From Streptomyces sp. NBC_01775 (GTDB lineage Bacteria > Actinomycetota > Actinomycetes > Streptomycetales > Streptomycetaceae): DNA of 64,000 nucleotides. This document shows positions 42,712 to 51,995 of this stretch, piece after piece. The DNA lies in NCBI RefSeq assembly GCF_035917675.1, contig NZ_CP109104.1, forward strand, positions 4,774,001-4,838,000, given 5' to 3'. Position numbers and translations under genes: made by a program. The notes beneath the pieces are model-generated. The model was not told where the DNA came from. It was given only the letters and a program-made list of their open reading frames with translations, and ran no database searches. The first letter of the stretch is position 1. Each line of letters starts with the position of its first letter.

Positions 42712-44151
42712 TCACGCCTTCAGCTCGGCCATCCACGTCTCGACGTCGGCGCTCGTGCGCGGCAGCGCCGCCGACAGGTTCCGGTTGCCGTTCGCGGTGA
42801 CCAGGATGTCGTCCTCGATGCGCACGCCGATGCCTCGGTACTCCTCGGGCACCGTCTCGTCGTCCGCCTGGAAATACAGCCCCGGCTCGACGGTCAGGCA
42901 CATGCCCGGCTCCAGCGTGCCGTCGGCGTAGGTCTCGCGCCGGGCGACCGCACAGTCGTGCACGTCCATGCCGAGCATGTGACCGGTGCCGTGCAGCGTC
43001 CAGCGGCGCTGGAGGCCCAGCTCCAGCACCCGCTCCACGGGACCCTCGACCAGACCCCACTCGACGAGCTTGGTGGCCAGCACGCGCTGCGCGGCGCGGT
43101 GGAAGTCGAGGTACTTCCCACCCGGCTTGACGGCGGCGATGCCCGCCTCCTGGGCCTCGTACACCGCGTCGTAGATCTTGCGCTGGAGTTCGGTGAAGCG
43201 GCCGTTGACCGGAAGGGTGCGGGTCACATCGGCGGTGTAGAGGGTGTGGGTCTCCACACCGGCGTCGAGCAACAGCAGCTCTCCGGAGCGCACCGGGCCG
43301 TCGTTGCGCATCCAGTGCAGCGTGGTGGAGTGCGGTCCGGCGGCGCAGATGGAGCCGTAGCCGATGTCGTTGCCCTCCACCCGCGCGCGCAGGAAGAAGG
43401 TGCCCTCGATGTAGCGCTCCGAGGTGGCCTCGGCCTTGTCGAGGGAGCGGACGACGTCCTCGAAGCCGCGCACGGTCGAATCGACCGCCTTCTGCAACTC
43501 ATCGATTTCAAACTCGTCCTTGACCAGCCGCAGCTCGGAGAGGAAGCCCGTCAGCTCCTCGTCGCGCTCGGCCGTGGTCTTGTCCGCCAGCGCCGCCTCG
43601 ATCCCGGCGTCGTGTCCGCGCACGACCCGCACCGGGCCGCTCGCCTTGCGCAGCACGTCGGAGGCGGTACGGACGTCGGCGCAGGGCAGGCCGTAGAGCT
43701 TCTCGCTCTCGGTGAGGCTGTGCCGCCGCCCGGTCCACAGCTCGCCCTGGCCGTCGAGCCAGAACTCGCCGTTCTCGCGGTTGGAGCGCGGCAGGAGGTA
43801 GAGCGTCGCGGAGTGCCCGCCGGGACCGGCCGGCTCCAGGACGAGCACGCCGTCCTCCGTCTGGTTGCCGGTGAGGTACGCGTACTCCACGGACGACCTG
43901 AAGGGGTATTCCGTGTCGTTGGAACGGGTCTTGAGGTTCCCCGCGGGAATGACGAGGCGCTCGCCCGGGAAGCGCGCCGAGAGCTTCGCGCGGCGTGCGG
44001 CTGCCTCGCCGGCCTGCGCGATCGGCTCCAGCCCTTGCAGCTCGGTGTCCGCCCAGCCCGTCTTCATGTTCTCGGCGAGCTCGTCGGAGACCCCCGCGTA
44101 CAGGCCGTTCTTCCGCTGCTTGATCGGCTGCTCCTCAGCGGCGTCTGTCAC
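42712..44151 (-). CDS. pepP: Aminopeptidase P family protein (M24B)
   Basis: A 479-residue Xaa-Pro aminopeptidase. The N-terminal aminopeptidase P domain (about residues 40-190) is followed by the pita-bread catalytic domain. Metal ligands are Asp in LLLDAGVETHTLY and in TADVTRT, His in GTGHMLGMDVHD, and Glu in TVEPGLYF and VRIEDDILVT. The enzyme removes N-terminal residues preceding proline and needs two Mn ions. GTG 44151 has AGGAGG about 7 bases upstream. It is a housekeeping gene on the minus strand between two PP2C genes. Confidence 0.94.
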   Translation of the reverse strand: MTDAAEEQPIKQRKNGLYAGVSDELAENMKTGWADTELQGLEPIAQAGEAAARRAKLSARFPGERLVIPAGNLKTRSNDTEYPFRSSVEYAYLTGNQTEDGVLVLEPAGPGGHSATLYLLPRSNRENGEFWLDGQGELWTGRRHSLTESEKLYGLPCADVRTASDVLRKASGPVRVVRGHDAGIEAALADKTTAERDEELTGFLSELRLVKDEFEIDELQKAVDSTVRGFEDVVRSLDKAEATSERYIEGTFFLRARVEGNDIGYGSICAAGPHSTTLHWMRNDGPVRSGELLLLDAGVETHTLYTADVTRTLPVNGRFTELQRKIYDAVYEAQEAGIAAVKPGGKYLDFHRAAQRVLATKLVEWGLVEGPVERVLELGLQRRWTLHGTGHMLGMDVHDCAVARRETYADGTLEPGMCLTVEPGLYFQADDETVPEEYRGIGVRIEDDILVTANGNRNLSAALPRTSADVETWMAELKA

Positions 44152-44361
44152 GTGTGCCTCCTCTTTGACGGATAAAACCACCTTCCATCGTATGGGCGGC
44201 ACGCGGCTGGTCCAGAGCTGTGCGGGTGTGACGTTCAGTTTCACGGCGCGCGGGACGGCGCGCCGTGCGGAACGGGCGAACCGGAGCGTCCCGGGAACGG
44301 GCTGGGCGCGATCCAAGAGCGGGTCGCGGCGGCCCAGGAGCAGGCCCGCGTGAGCCCGTTC

Positions 44362-45990
44362 TCAGAAGCGGGCCGCCAGCAGGACGACGTCCTCGGGGTG
44401 ATCACTCTGCTCGGCAAGCCGGCCCGGCAGCACCGTGCGCAGCACATGTTCGACGAGCACGTCCGGATCCTGGTGCGCGGCGCGGGGCGCGCTCGCCGCC
44501 GCCGACCGCAGCCGGGCGAAGGCCCGGTCCATGGAGTCTCCGGTGCGGTGCAGCAACCCGTCCGTGTAGCACAGCAGGGTCTCGCCCTCGCGCAGGACGA
44601 CCTCGGCGCTGGGCGCCTCCCAGCAGGCCAGCATGCCCAACGGCGCCGAGACGGCCGTCTCCACCGGCTCGATCCGGTGCGGCCCGACGATCAACGGCGG
44701 ACAGTGCCCCGCCCCGGCGAGGAGCACCTTGCGGCTGGCGGGCTCCACGTAGGCGAACAGCGCGGTCGCCGAGCACGAGGGTTCCGTCAGCCGCAGCAGC
44801 AGTTCGAGATCCGAGAGCACCGCGACGGGATCCTCGCCCTCCATCACCGCGTAGGCCCGCAGCGAGGCCCGCAGCCGCCCCATGGCCGCGACGGCGGCGG
44901 GCCCGCCACCGGTGACGCCGCCGACGGAGAGCCCGAGCGCGCGTTCGGGCAGCGGCAGCGCGTCGTACCAGTCGCCGCCCCCGCCCGGACCCGTACGGTG
45001 GCGCGCCGCGAGCGTGACGCCGGGCACCCGGGGCAGGGCGCTGGGCAGCAGCTCTTCTTGCAGCGTGGCCATGGCGGCACGGTTACGGGCCAGCTCGCCC
45101 AGCCGGGCCGAGTGCTCGGCGGCGTACCGCAGATAGCTGCCGACCAGTTCCCGCTGTCGTGCCGTGGGTTCGCCCGGCTCGTCATAGAGCCAGACGGCGG
45201 CCCCCAGCCGGGTCCCGCCGTCGGTGATGAGGGGTACGGCGTAGGTGGCGGCGTAACCGAGCCGCGCGGCCACCTCGCGATGACGGGGGGAGAGTTCCTG
45301 GTCGGCGGCGATGTCCGGGCAGGCGATGCCGCACCGGGCGGCCGAAGCGGAGGGCGGTGCCCCGGTGCACCGTGCCCCGGCATCCGGTGCCGCGGTGTCC
45401 CCAGGAGCATCCGGTGACGTGGTGTCCTGCGACGCGGCGTCGGCGCGCGGCGGCGCGGACCCTGCCCCATCCGCCCCGCTCTCGCGGTCGAGGACGCGGG
45501 CGTAGGCGGCGGACACGCGGGGCACCGTCTCGATCTGGCTCAGGTCCGCGTGTTCGAGGCCGAGGCCGATGGTGCGCTCGGGCAAGGTGTCGGCGCCGCC
45601 GAAGGCACCGGAGGCACCAGAGGCACTCGCGCCCCGGGCGCCGGGGACCGCGGGGGCGCCGCGCGGGTCGGTGCCGGGTTCGAGAGCGACCAGCCCGCGG
45701 CGTGCGCCGAGCAGGGTGGCGCCCGCGCGCAGCGTTTCGTGGAGCGCGGAGTCGAGCGAATCGGTGCGCGCGAGCCGCGTGGTCAGGTCGTGGAGCGAGG
45801 AGAGGTCGCAGATCCGGTCATGGTCGGTGACCTGATCCGGGTCGCGGAACCGCTCGGAATCGGTCGTCCGGTCCGCCGGAGAACCCCCGGCAGGGGAGGG
45901 GGCAGTCTGCGAGGGTGGGGAAAGCACCGGTTGGATTCCAGCCACTTTCGGCAGGCGCGGGGAGGTCATGGGCGGCGGCTTACGCTGCAT
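44362..45990 (-). CDS. GAF-SpoIIE/PP2C serine phosphatase
   Basis: A ~542-residue soluble phosphatase. After a Ser/Pro-rich N-terminus, a GAF-like domain (about residues 50-300, beginning SLHDLTTRLARTDSLDSALH) is broken by low-complexity Gly/Ala/Ser inserts (for example coded near 45385-45420 and 45600-45650). The C-terminal domain holds PP2C motifs GGDWYDALPL, SVGGVTGGG, LLCYTDGLLHR and DVVLLAARF; the second Asp of the usual GDVxG motif is replaced (VGGVTGGG), so activity may be changed. The start is uncertain: ATG 45990 was chosen; 46023 and 45969 are alternatives. It is divergent from the prim-pol gene. Confidence 0.8.
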   Translation of the reverse strand: MQRKPPPMTSPRLPKVAGIQPVLSPPSQTAPSPAGGSPADRTTDSERFRDPDQVTDHDRICDLSSLHDLTTRLARTDSLDSALHETLRAGATLLGARRGLVALEPGTDPRGAPAVPGARGASASGASGAFGGADTLPERTIGLGLEHADLSQIETVPRVSAAYARVLDRESGADGAGSAPPRADAASQDTTSPDAPGDTAAPDAGARCTGAPPSASAARCGIACPDIAADQELSPRHREVAARLGYAATYAVPLITDGGTRLGAAVWLYDEPGEPTARQRELVGSYLRYAAEHSARLGELARNRAAMATLQEELLPSALPRVPGVTLAARHRTGPGGGGDWYDALPLPERALGLSVGGVTGGGPAAVAAMGRLRASLRAYAVMEGEDPVAVLSDLELLLRLTEPSCSATALFAYVEPASRKVLLAGAGHCPPLIVGPHRIEPVETAVSAPLGMLACWEAPSAEVVLREGETLLCYTDGLLHRTGDSMDRAFARLRSAAASAPRAAHQDPDVLVEHVLRTVLPGRLAEQSDHPEDVVLLAARF

Positions 45991-46330
45991 TTGAACGGTT
46001 CCAACAGCATCGCAAACCCCCATGTCATGCTGCTCCGCTATCAATGCCACTACATGTACACACACTGTTGACGGGATGTCCAGCACTGGTCTTGCGGTGC
46101 CGAGGGTTTCCGTGAGAGGGCTCCGATGCACGGGGGCAAGCAGGGGCGTACGGAGATTGGCGCAAAACCGCTCACGTGACATGCATACTGCTGTCGACTG
46201 AGGCCATTCGGCAGCGCGTTGGCACAGCTGCTGCGGGTACGGAACCCTGTGGGGAGACATGGCGTCCTAGGTAGCAGCGGGCCCGCCCCAGCCTCCTCTT
46301 GGCGGGATTGCACCAGGCAGCACAGGCGCG

Positions 46331-46382
46331 GTACGAGCGGATTACGAGCAGTTCTCGGCAAGTAACGAGCAAGTACGAGCAG
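46331..46382. repeat. Four TACGAGC-type direct repeats upstream of the prim-pol gene
   Basis: GTACGAGCGG, TTACGAGCAG, GTAACGAGCA and GTACGAGCAG occur at spacings of about 10, 20 and 11 bp in the 570-bp divergent spacer (45991-46568). They could be iterated protein-binding sites. The spacer otherwise shows no gene; it should hold promoters for both flanking genes. Confidence 0.55.
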
Positions 46383-46568
46383 CACCGGCACAGGTGGCAG
46401 TCCACAGCGTGAACGCCATGCGCGCGCCACCCCACGCCACGTTTCACGCTCGGCCCGCGGCATGATGCGCTGTTCGGCACGCAAGGTCACGAACGATCCA
46501 CGCGGTGTTTATGGGCTAGATCTCGGACGAGACGGTCAGTTGGCGTTTACGGAAAGGAACGAGCGCTC

Positions 46569-47321
46569 ATGCGCGAGATCCTCGGAAGGCGACGCTCCCT
46601 CTGGGTCTGGGGGCAGCTCTCGGGCCGAAGGCTCTGGGCGCGGCCCCGACGGCGTTCCCACAGGTCACCGATGCGAAGCATGGCGCTTACCGCTGCCACC
46701 GAGTGGCAGTGGCCCGTCGTGCCAGGCGCGGCTCTTGCTCCCTCCCCCACCCGCCGCCAGTCCAAACAGATGCTCGCCGAGGGGGAACAGGCGTCCTGCT
46801 CGTGCCTGGACCCGGAGTGCGTGGTGCCGGGGGCACATCCCTTCGACCCGGTGCTGCTGGCGGCCACCACGGACGCGGCGATGGTGCGCTGGTGGTGGAC
46901 CAACAGACCGGAGGCGCCAGTCATCCTGGCCACCGGTGGCACCGCGCCCTGCGCCCTGAGCCTGCCCGCGGTCGCCGGAGCGCGCGCCCTGGCCAAGTTC
47001 GAGCGCACCGGGGTGCGGCTGGGCCCCGTCATCGCCACGCCCACCCGCTTCTCGGTGCTGGTGGAGCCGTACGCGATCGAGGAGCTGGGCGAACTGCTGT
47101 ACGCGCAGGACCGGGTGCCCAGTTCGCTGCGCTTCCACGGGGACGGCGGATATGTGGCGCTGCCCGCCTCCCGCACCGGGGCCGGAAGGGTCCGCTGGGA
47201 GCGGCAGCCGGAGCGCGGGACGAAGGAGCAGCCCTGGCTGCCCCGTATGGAGAATTTGCTCGATGTGCTGATCGAGGAGAGCGCCGCCACCCCCGACTCG
47301 GGGAGCAGGCTGGCCTACTGA
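46569..47321 (+). CDS. Bifunctional DNA primase/polymerase-domain protein (prim-pol-like)
   Basis: A 250-residue protein with a prim-pol-type domain of the kind common in streptomycetes. It has a basic N-terminus, ECVVPGAHPFDPVLLAATTD (substrate-binding cysteine and His), RWWWTNRPEAPVILATGG, and a beta-rich centre. The catalytic DxD of active archaeo-eukaryotic primases is not clearly visible, so enzymatic activity is doubtful. ATG 46569 has AAGGAACGAG. It is followed by a strong palindromic terminator at 47401. A second prim-pol protein, with a better DLDVK motif, starts at the right edge. Confidence 0.8.
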   Translation: MREILGRRRSLWVWGQLSGRRLWARPRRRSHRSPMRSMALTAATEWQWPVVPGAALAPSPTRRQSKQMLAEGEQASCSCLDPECVVPGAHPFDPVLLAATTDAAMVRWWWTNRPEAPVILATGGTAPCALSLPAVAGARALAKFERTGVRLGPVIATPTRFSVLVEPYAIEELGELLYAQDRVPSSLRFHGDGGYVALPASRTGAGRVRWERQPERGTKEQPWLPRMENLLDVLIEESAATPDSGSRLAY

Positions 47322-47400
47322 CGCGCGTCGGCCCGCCGGCTCGTCGGCGGTGGGCGTCACGCGCTGTGCAGGGTGTGCCGCTGGCGCGCGAGAGGTGCCG

Positions 47401-47430
47401 AGATGCGGGGGGCGTACGCCCCCCGCATCT
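47401..47430. terminator. Perfect 30-bp palindrome, probable terminator of the prim-pol gene
   Basis: AGATGCGGGGGGCGT and its exact complement form a 14-bp GC-rich stem with a minimal loop, 80 bp after the prim-pol stop. No U-tract follows, as is usual for streptomycete terminators. Confidence 0.75.
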
Positions 47431-47601
47431 TCACTCGTACGGGTACGAGCTGGCCGCAGTTGTACGGGAAACGGGCGGCCGGACGGCGGTGTGCGCCCCT
47501 TCCCCCGATATGTTCACCCCACCGGCATGGCGTCTCCGCCCGCCCGCGCCTCTCTTCGCTCCCTCTCCCCCTCCATTCCTCCAGTCCCAGGTGGGTCCCT
47601 C

Positions 47602-48327
47602 ATGCACCAGCCGCAACCGCGCGCGTCCCGGCTCCGCGTGGTCACGCTCGCCAGTACGGTCGCGCTCGCCGTCGCGCTGCCGCTCGCCGCAGCTGTCGCG
47701 GGTGAGGACGCACGCCTGGCGTCCGAGGCATCCGAGGCCGCCCGTACCGGGCTCGGCGGCGGTGAGCGCGGTGAGCGCCCGTCAGACCCCCAGCGCGACA
47801 CGGAGCGAGGCTCCGGGCACGCCGGGGGGACCGAACGCGGCCCCTCGTCGGACGGGCACCCGGAGAACGGCGGGCATACGGAGAACGGGGCCGCCAGGGA
47901 CGAGGGCAAGTCGCCCTCCGGGCTTGACGTTCCGGAGCCGGCCGGCCGGGCCGACGGCCGGGGCTCCCGGCCTGCCTCCTCCTGCGGTCCGGAAATCGCC
48001 TCACCCGAAGGTGTGGAGGCCCAGACCTGCGTCTTGACCGAGGATGAGGACACTTGGGCGAGGACGTACTACAGGAACGCGACCAACGGACAGCTGCCGG
48101 CCGTTCTCACTCTGATGCGCCCCGACGGCCGGACCGTCCAGGTGCACTGCACGATGCCCGCGGCCGACGAGCCGGGGATCTGTGAGACGCCACGGCACTC
48201 GGGCGGCGGAGCTGACGACACGGCGGAGAAGGGTCCGTATTCCGCGGTCGCGGAGGTCGCCTCGGCGGACGGGGAGCGGCGCCTGCTGCGCTCCGGAAGC
48301 AACTCCCCCAAGCAGCCGGGGAGTTAG
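47602..48327 (+). CDS. Secreted protein of unknown function
   Basis: A 241-residue exported protein. A Sec signal (SRLRVVTLASTVALAVALPL, cleavage after AAAVA or near) leads to a long disordered Glu/Arg/Gly/Ser-rich stretch (about residues 35-125) and a small C-terminal domain with four cysteines (SSCGPEI, AQTCVLTEDEDTW, VHCTMP, GICETP), probably two disulfides. I do not recognise a family. ATG 47602 has CAGGTGGG upstream. It is transcribed away from the prim-pol terminator. Confidence 0.72.
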   Translation: MHQPQPRASRLRVVTLASTVALAVALPLAAAVAGEDARLASEASEAARTGLGGGERGERPSDPQRDTERGSGHAGGTERGPSSDGHPENGGHTENGAARDEGKSPSGLDVPEPAGRADGRGSRPASSCGPEIASPEGVEAQTCVLTEDEDTWARTYYRNATNGQLPAVLTLMRPDGRTVQVHCTMPAADEPGICETPRHSGGGADDTAEKGPYSAVAEVASADGERRLLRSGSNSPKQPGS

Positions 48328-48411
48328 GCGCGGGCGTCCCGTGACGTCAGGGCCGGTCCGCACCGGACTCGGGCCCGGCCGGAGGCCGCGCTGGGTCCGG
48401 ACAGAGAAAAA

Positions 48412-48449
48412 CCCGGTCGCTGGCGACGGGGGATGCACCAGCGACCGGG
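48412..48449 (-). terminator. Rho-independent-like terminator (12-bp perfect stem)
   Basis: CCCGGTCGCTGG (48412-48423) pairs with CCAGCGACCGGG (48438-48449) around a 14-base loop. On the minus strand the stem is followed by TTTTTCTCTG, so it can end transcription coming from the DUF5926 gene, and it could also act for the secreted-protein gene on the plus strand. Confidence 0.8.
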
Positions 48450-48606
48450 CACCTAGAACGGTAACAAGAGATCGGCCGTTCGCAAATTCGATCGCCCATA
48501 TCCAGACGCCGATTCACCTGTGAGTATGGGAAGTTGAGCCCCCAGTGTGACGCGAGTCACGGTCACATTTTCTCCGCACATCCGTTTCGGAATCCGCCGA
48601 CAACCC

Positions 48607-49599
48607 TTAGCTGAGCGTCACCTGACGGTTGGTGAGCCCGCTGCGCGCCCTGCGCTCCTCCGCCGTCAACGGTGTGGTGGCCGCCAGCGCCTCGGCGAGG
48701 CGTTCGGCGAAGGCTGCGGCGGGCTTCTCGCAGTCCTCCGAGGTCATCCCGGACGGAAGGTCCCACACCGGTACGGTCAGGCCGTGCGCACGGAAGGAGC
48801 CCACCAGCCGGGACCCCTCGGTGGCGGACGCTCCGGAAATTTCACCCAGCGTGGAGGCGCCCTGTGCGTGCAGTCGGGCGAGCGCGTCCAGCAGCCGCTC
48901 CTCCGGGTGGGTCATCACCCAGCGCAGATGGTTCTTTTCCGGCGCCTCACACCAATACGCACCTTCCACCCCGGAGAGCCGGGCTGTCGGGATGGCGGCC
49001 GAATTGGCACTCTCCAAGGACGCGGCGACCTCGCCCCCGGGCTGGTCGTCCCCCTCGATCCAGAACTCGAACCCGCTGTGTACCACGGGCTCGAACGGAG
49101 CCTCCAGGTCCAGCAGATCCTGCAACCGCGGCCCCTGCGGGTCGGTCCGGCCGGCGTCGACGGGTGTGCCGGGCTCGGCGGTCAGCGCGCGGCCCAGTGT
49201 GTCCGCCAGGTCGCGGCTGATGTCGCCGGAGGCGGTGTCGTTCTGGAGGCCGAGCAGGACCTCGCCGCTCTCACGGCGCAGGGCGGGCCACGCCATCGGC
49301 AGCACCGTCGCGAGCGTCACGGCGGGAACGCCCTCGGGCAGCCCCTCCTTGAGCGTCAGCCGCGCTGTTCCGGCGGGGACCAGCTCGCGCAGGGCGACCC
49401 AGTCGCTCTCGTTGGGCAGCCCTTCGAAGGGGCGGCGCACCAGTTCGGTCGCTGCGTGCGCTGCTTCCCTGCCATGGCACGCCTTGTAGCGGCGGCCCGA
49501 ACCGCAGGGGCACGGCTGGCGAGCGCCGACGACCGGATAGTTTCCCGCGCTTCCCGCGCTTCTCGCGGGGGTTGACTGGGGGCGGCGCTTCTTAGCCAT
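48607..49599 (-). CDS. DUF5926 family protein with SEC-C zinc motif
   Basis: A 330-residue protein. The N-terminus holds a SEC-C motif (QPCPCGSGRRYKACHG, residues about 28-43), the same four-ligand zinc site that lets SecA bind SecB or ribosomes; the rest is the DUF5926 domain of actinobacteria, alpha/beta with no membrane segment. It is sometimes misannotated as a SecA subunit. A basic tail MAKKRRPQ at the N-terminus suggests nucleic-acid or ribosome contact. Start ATG 49599. Function unknown. Confidence 0.85.
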   Translation of the reverse strand: MAKKRRPQSTPARSAGSAGNYPVVGARQPCPCGSGRRYKACHGREAAHAATELVRRPFEGLPNESDWVALRELVPAGTARLTLKEGLPEGVPAVTLATVLPMAWPALRRESGEVLLGLQNDTASGDISRDLADTLGRALTAEPGTPVDAGRTDPQGPRLQDLLDLEAPFEPVVHSGFEFWIEGDDQPGGEVAASLESANSAAIPTARLSGVEGAYWCEAPEKNHLRWVMTHPEERLLDALARLHAQGASTLGEISGASATEGSRLVGSFRAHGLTVPVWDLPSGMTSEDCEKPAAAFAERLAEALAATTPLTAEERRARSGLTNRQVTLS

Positions 49600-49854
49600 A
49601 CGAGCGGTTCTCCAGGTGTGCGGCGGTGTCCGGAAGCGGCGATCCTAGTCCTTGAAAGGGACGCGCCGCCTCTCACGCTCCGCTCGGGATGCGAGGGGGC
49701 GCGGGAGACGGCGCGTGCACCGTTCCGTACCTGAGTGCCTTGTTTGTCGCGTGCCTGTGTTGTGTGCTTTTGCCGGGTGTTGTTGTCGGGTGTGCCTTCG
49801 TCGGGTGCCCGGACCGGATGCCGTGCCGGAGTGGGCCTGAGCGGGTCGAGCAGG
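49600..49854. other. Short intergenic region, T/G-rich
   Basis: About 250 bp with TGTTGT/GTGTGC-rich stretches at 49740-49800 (CGGGTGTTGTTGTCGGGTGT). No gene or clear structure seen; it should contain the promoter of the DUF5926 gene. Confidence 0.4.
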
Positions 49855-50478
49855 TCAGCCCAGCTCTTCGAGGGATGCCAGGCCGAGATCCAGGCTCGCG
49901 GCGACCCTGCCGCTGAAGGAGCCGCTCGGCGGCAGAACCGCCCAGACCGTCACTCCCTCTGTCCCGCTCCCGCCCCTGTGGCCTTCCCGTTCCGTGCTGA
50001 CGCCCCAGTCACGGGCCAGCGCCGTGATGATGGCGAGCCCTCTGCCGCCGCGTGCGGTGACCGAGGGGGTGGCCGGAAGTGGCCGTGTCGGACCACCGCC
50101 GTCCGTGACGGAGATGGTCAGCTCCCCTCGCGCGTCCCTGTGCCAGGCGGCTTCGACGACGCCGGCGCTGTTGGCCGTGTGCGCCGCGTCCGCGGTGTCC
50201 GTGGCGCTCGCGCTGTCCGCGCTGTCGCTGTTGCCGTTCGTTACGTTCGCTCTGTTCGTACCGTTCGATCTGGTGAATCCCGCGCTCAATGGGCGTGCGT
50301 GTCGGCACGCGTTGCTGAGCAGTTCGGAAAGGATCAGAATCGCATCGTCGATGACCGCGTCCGGCGCGCCGCCGGCGAGGAGTTCCTCGCGCATCCGACG
50401 CCTTGCGATCCCCACGGCCGACGGGCCATGGGGCACGGCCATGGTCGACGAAGTAGGCACCTCTTGTGCCACCACCAA
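49855..50478 (-). CDS. ATP-binding regulatory protein (HATPase, RsbW-like)
   Basis: A 207-residue GHKL ATPase-domain protein of the streptomycete anti-sigma type. N box: ILILSELLSNACRHA; G1: SVTDGGGPT; G2: GGRGLAIITALARDWGV. Between N and G1 it has a ~35-residue Asn/Ser/Ala/Asp-rich insert (NGTNRANVTNGNSDSADSAS and on), coded near 50180-50260, absent from most family members. GTG 50478 was chosen because AAAGGAGG lies 7 bases upstream; the frame is open further to an ATG at 50538. The partner sigma factor is unknown. Confidence 0.85.
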   Translation of the reverse strand: MVVAQEVPTSSTMAVPHGPSAVGIARRRMREELLAGGAPDAVIDDAILILSELLSNACRHARPLSAGFTRSNGTNRANVTNGNSDSADSASATDTADAAHTANSAGVVEAAWHRDARGELTISVTDGGGPTRPLPATPSVTARGGRGLAIITALARDWGVSTEREGHRGGSGTEGVTVWAVLPPSGSFSGRVAASLDLGLASLEELG

Positions 50479-50622
50479 CGCCACCCCCGAGACCTCCTTT
50501 GCCCCACGCCATCGGATGAATGCCCCACGCGAGTGCATAGGAAACCGGCCACTTCCGTTCTCTTGACGCACTCGCGAGTCTGCACTACGCAGCGAATGCG
50601 CCGGTGTACTCCCGGTAAGTAC

Positions 50623-50639
50623 TTCACGAATGAGGTGAA
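50623..50639. promoter_or_regulatory. Inverted repeat TTCAC-N7-GTGAA upstream of the HATPase gene
   Basis: TTCAC (50623-50627) and GTGAA (50635-50639) form a 17-bp dyad about 145 bp before the GTG at 50478 and just past the GDPD stop. It may be an operator for the HATPase gene. Confidence 0.4.
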
Positions 50640-50666
50640 TTGGGGTGATGTACGGGGCGGGTGAGT

Positions 50667-51587
50667 TCAGTCCAGCCCCAGTTGGGAGCGGACCTGGTGG
50701 GGGCGATTGGTGATGATCGCGTCGACCCCCAGGCGGACGCACAGCTCCACGTCCTCCGGTTCGTCCACCGTCCATACGTGCACCTCGTTGCCCGCGCGGT
50801 GGGCGCGGGCAACGTAGCCGGGATGCGACCGCAGGATGCGGATGCTCGGTCCCGCGATGCGTACGCCGTGCGGCAGCCGGCCGTCCCGGTGGCGGGGCAG
50901 CAGCAACTGCATCAGGTAGACCGTCGGCAGGTGCGGTGCCGCCGTCCGCACCCGCTGGAGGGAGCGGGCGGAGAAGCTCATGACGCGCACAGGCGTGCTG
51001 AGCCGGTGGCGTGCGAGCAGCTCCAGGAGGCGTTCTTCCACGTGGCCCGCCCAGCGCGTGGGGTGTTTGGTCTCGATGGCCAGCTCGACGGGGCGCGGCG
51101 CCTCGGCCACGAGCCGCAGCAGCCGGTCGAGCGTGAGAACGGAGGTGTGCTCGGCGGGGTCTGCGGCGCGGGCCGCCGCTCCGTTGCCGTTGACCGTTCC
51201 CGTGCCGGTATCCGGTCGTGCGGTGACGTGTGTGCCGGAGGAAGGGCCGGCGTCGGTGTCCGTGTCGGTATCCGGTGACTCGTACGGATCGGCGTGCCTG
51301 CCCTTCCAGGAGCCGAAGTCGAGAGCGGCGAGGTCGGCCAGCTCCAGCGTGGAGACGGCGCCGCGTCCGTTGGAGGTCCGGTTGACCCTCCGGTCGTGCA
51401 CACAGACGAGATGGCCGTCAGCGGTGAGCCGTACGTCGCACTCCAGGCCGTCGGCGCCCTCTTCGATGGCCCGGCGGTAGGCGGCGAGGGTGTGCTCCGG
51501 GGCCTCCATCGAGGCTCCGCGGTGGGCGATGACGGACAAGGGGCGGGCGAGACGGCGGCGCGACCCGGCGTCGATCTCATAGCTCAC
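50667..51587 (-). CDS. Glycerophosphodiester phosphodiesterase
   Basis: A 306-residue cytoplasmic GDPD. Motifs: VIAHRGASMEAPEHTLAAY (catalytic His and Glu), GLECDVRLTADGHLVCVHD (metal Glu/Asp and second His), ELAIETKHPTRW and VHVWTVDEPED near the C-terminus. It splits glycerophosphodiesters into glycerol-3-phosphate and an alcohol. A Thr/Asp/Gly-rich insert (about residues 105-140, with a DTDTDTD run) lies on a loop of the barrel and looks strain-specific. The GTG at 51587 is the only sensible start. Confidence 0.92.
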   Translation of the reverse strand: MSYEIDAGSRRRLARPLSVIAHRGASMEAPEHTLAAYRRAIEEGADGLECDVRLTADGHLVCVHDRRVNRTSNGRGAVSTLELADLAALDFGSWKGRHADPYESPDTDTDTDAGPSSGTHVTARPDTGTGTVNGNGAAARAADPAEHTSVLTLDRLLRLVAEAPRPVELAIETKHPTRWAGHVEERLLELLARHRLSTPVRVMSFSARSLQRVRTAAPHLPTVYLMQLLLPRHRDGRLPHGVRIAGPSIRILRSHPGYVARAHRAGNEVHVWTVDEPEDVELCVRLGVDAIITNRPHQVRSQLGLD

Positions 51588-51995
51588 CGGGTTATCGTGC
51601 CACCGGGGCGGCGGACACGTTGTGCAGGGCTTTGCGCACGGACTTGTGTGCGACTTCGTACGGGGCTCCGCGTGGGGCCTGGGTGGGCCCGGTGGACTCC
51701 GGGTGCGGTGTGCACACCCCTTCGCACGGCGGTTCCGACGTCGAGGGGCGGTGCGACCCGGCCGCGCCTACGCTGGGTCCCGTGATCACGGAGGGCGCAG
51801 GAGCGGAACGCGTAAGTGAGAGCTGAGTGGACGTCCTGTCGGTTTGGCCGTTTTAGTCGGATATAAAAACTGCGCAGCGGAGGCTGTGTGTCGGCTTACG
51901 CCCGTCTGACACCTGATGGGAAAAGCTGTCTGCGGATACCCGAATATGTGAACACCCCATCCCTGCGATGTCGTGTACCTGATGAGGAGTGAGCT
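51588..51995. other. Intergenic region before the HtrA gene
   Basis: About 400 bp without a convincing gene. An AT-rich stretch GGATATAAAAACTG (about 51857-51870) after GGTTTGGCCGTTTTAG could hold a promoter for the htrA-like gene. A plus-strand frame up to 51826 lacks a ribosome binding site and is not called. Confidence 0.4.

Noticed and set aside
48412..48449. Riboswitch or small RNA
   Set aside because: A single perfect stem followed by a T-run on the minus strand is explained by a terminator; no conserved aptamer motif seen.
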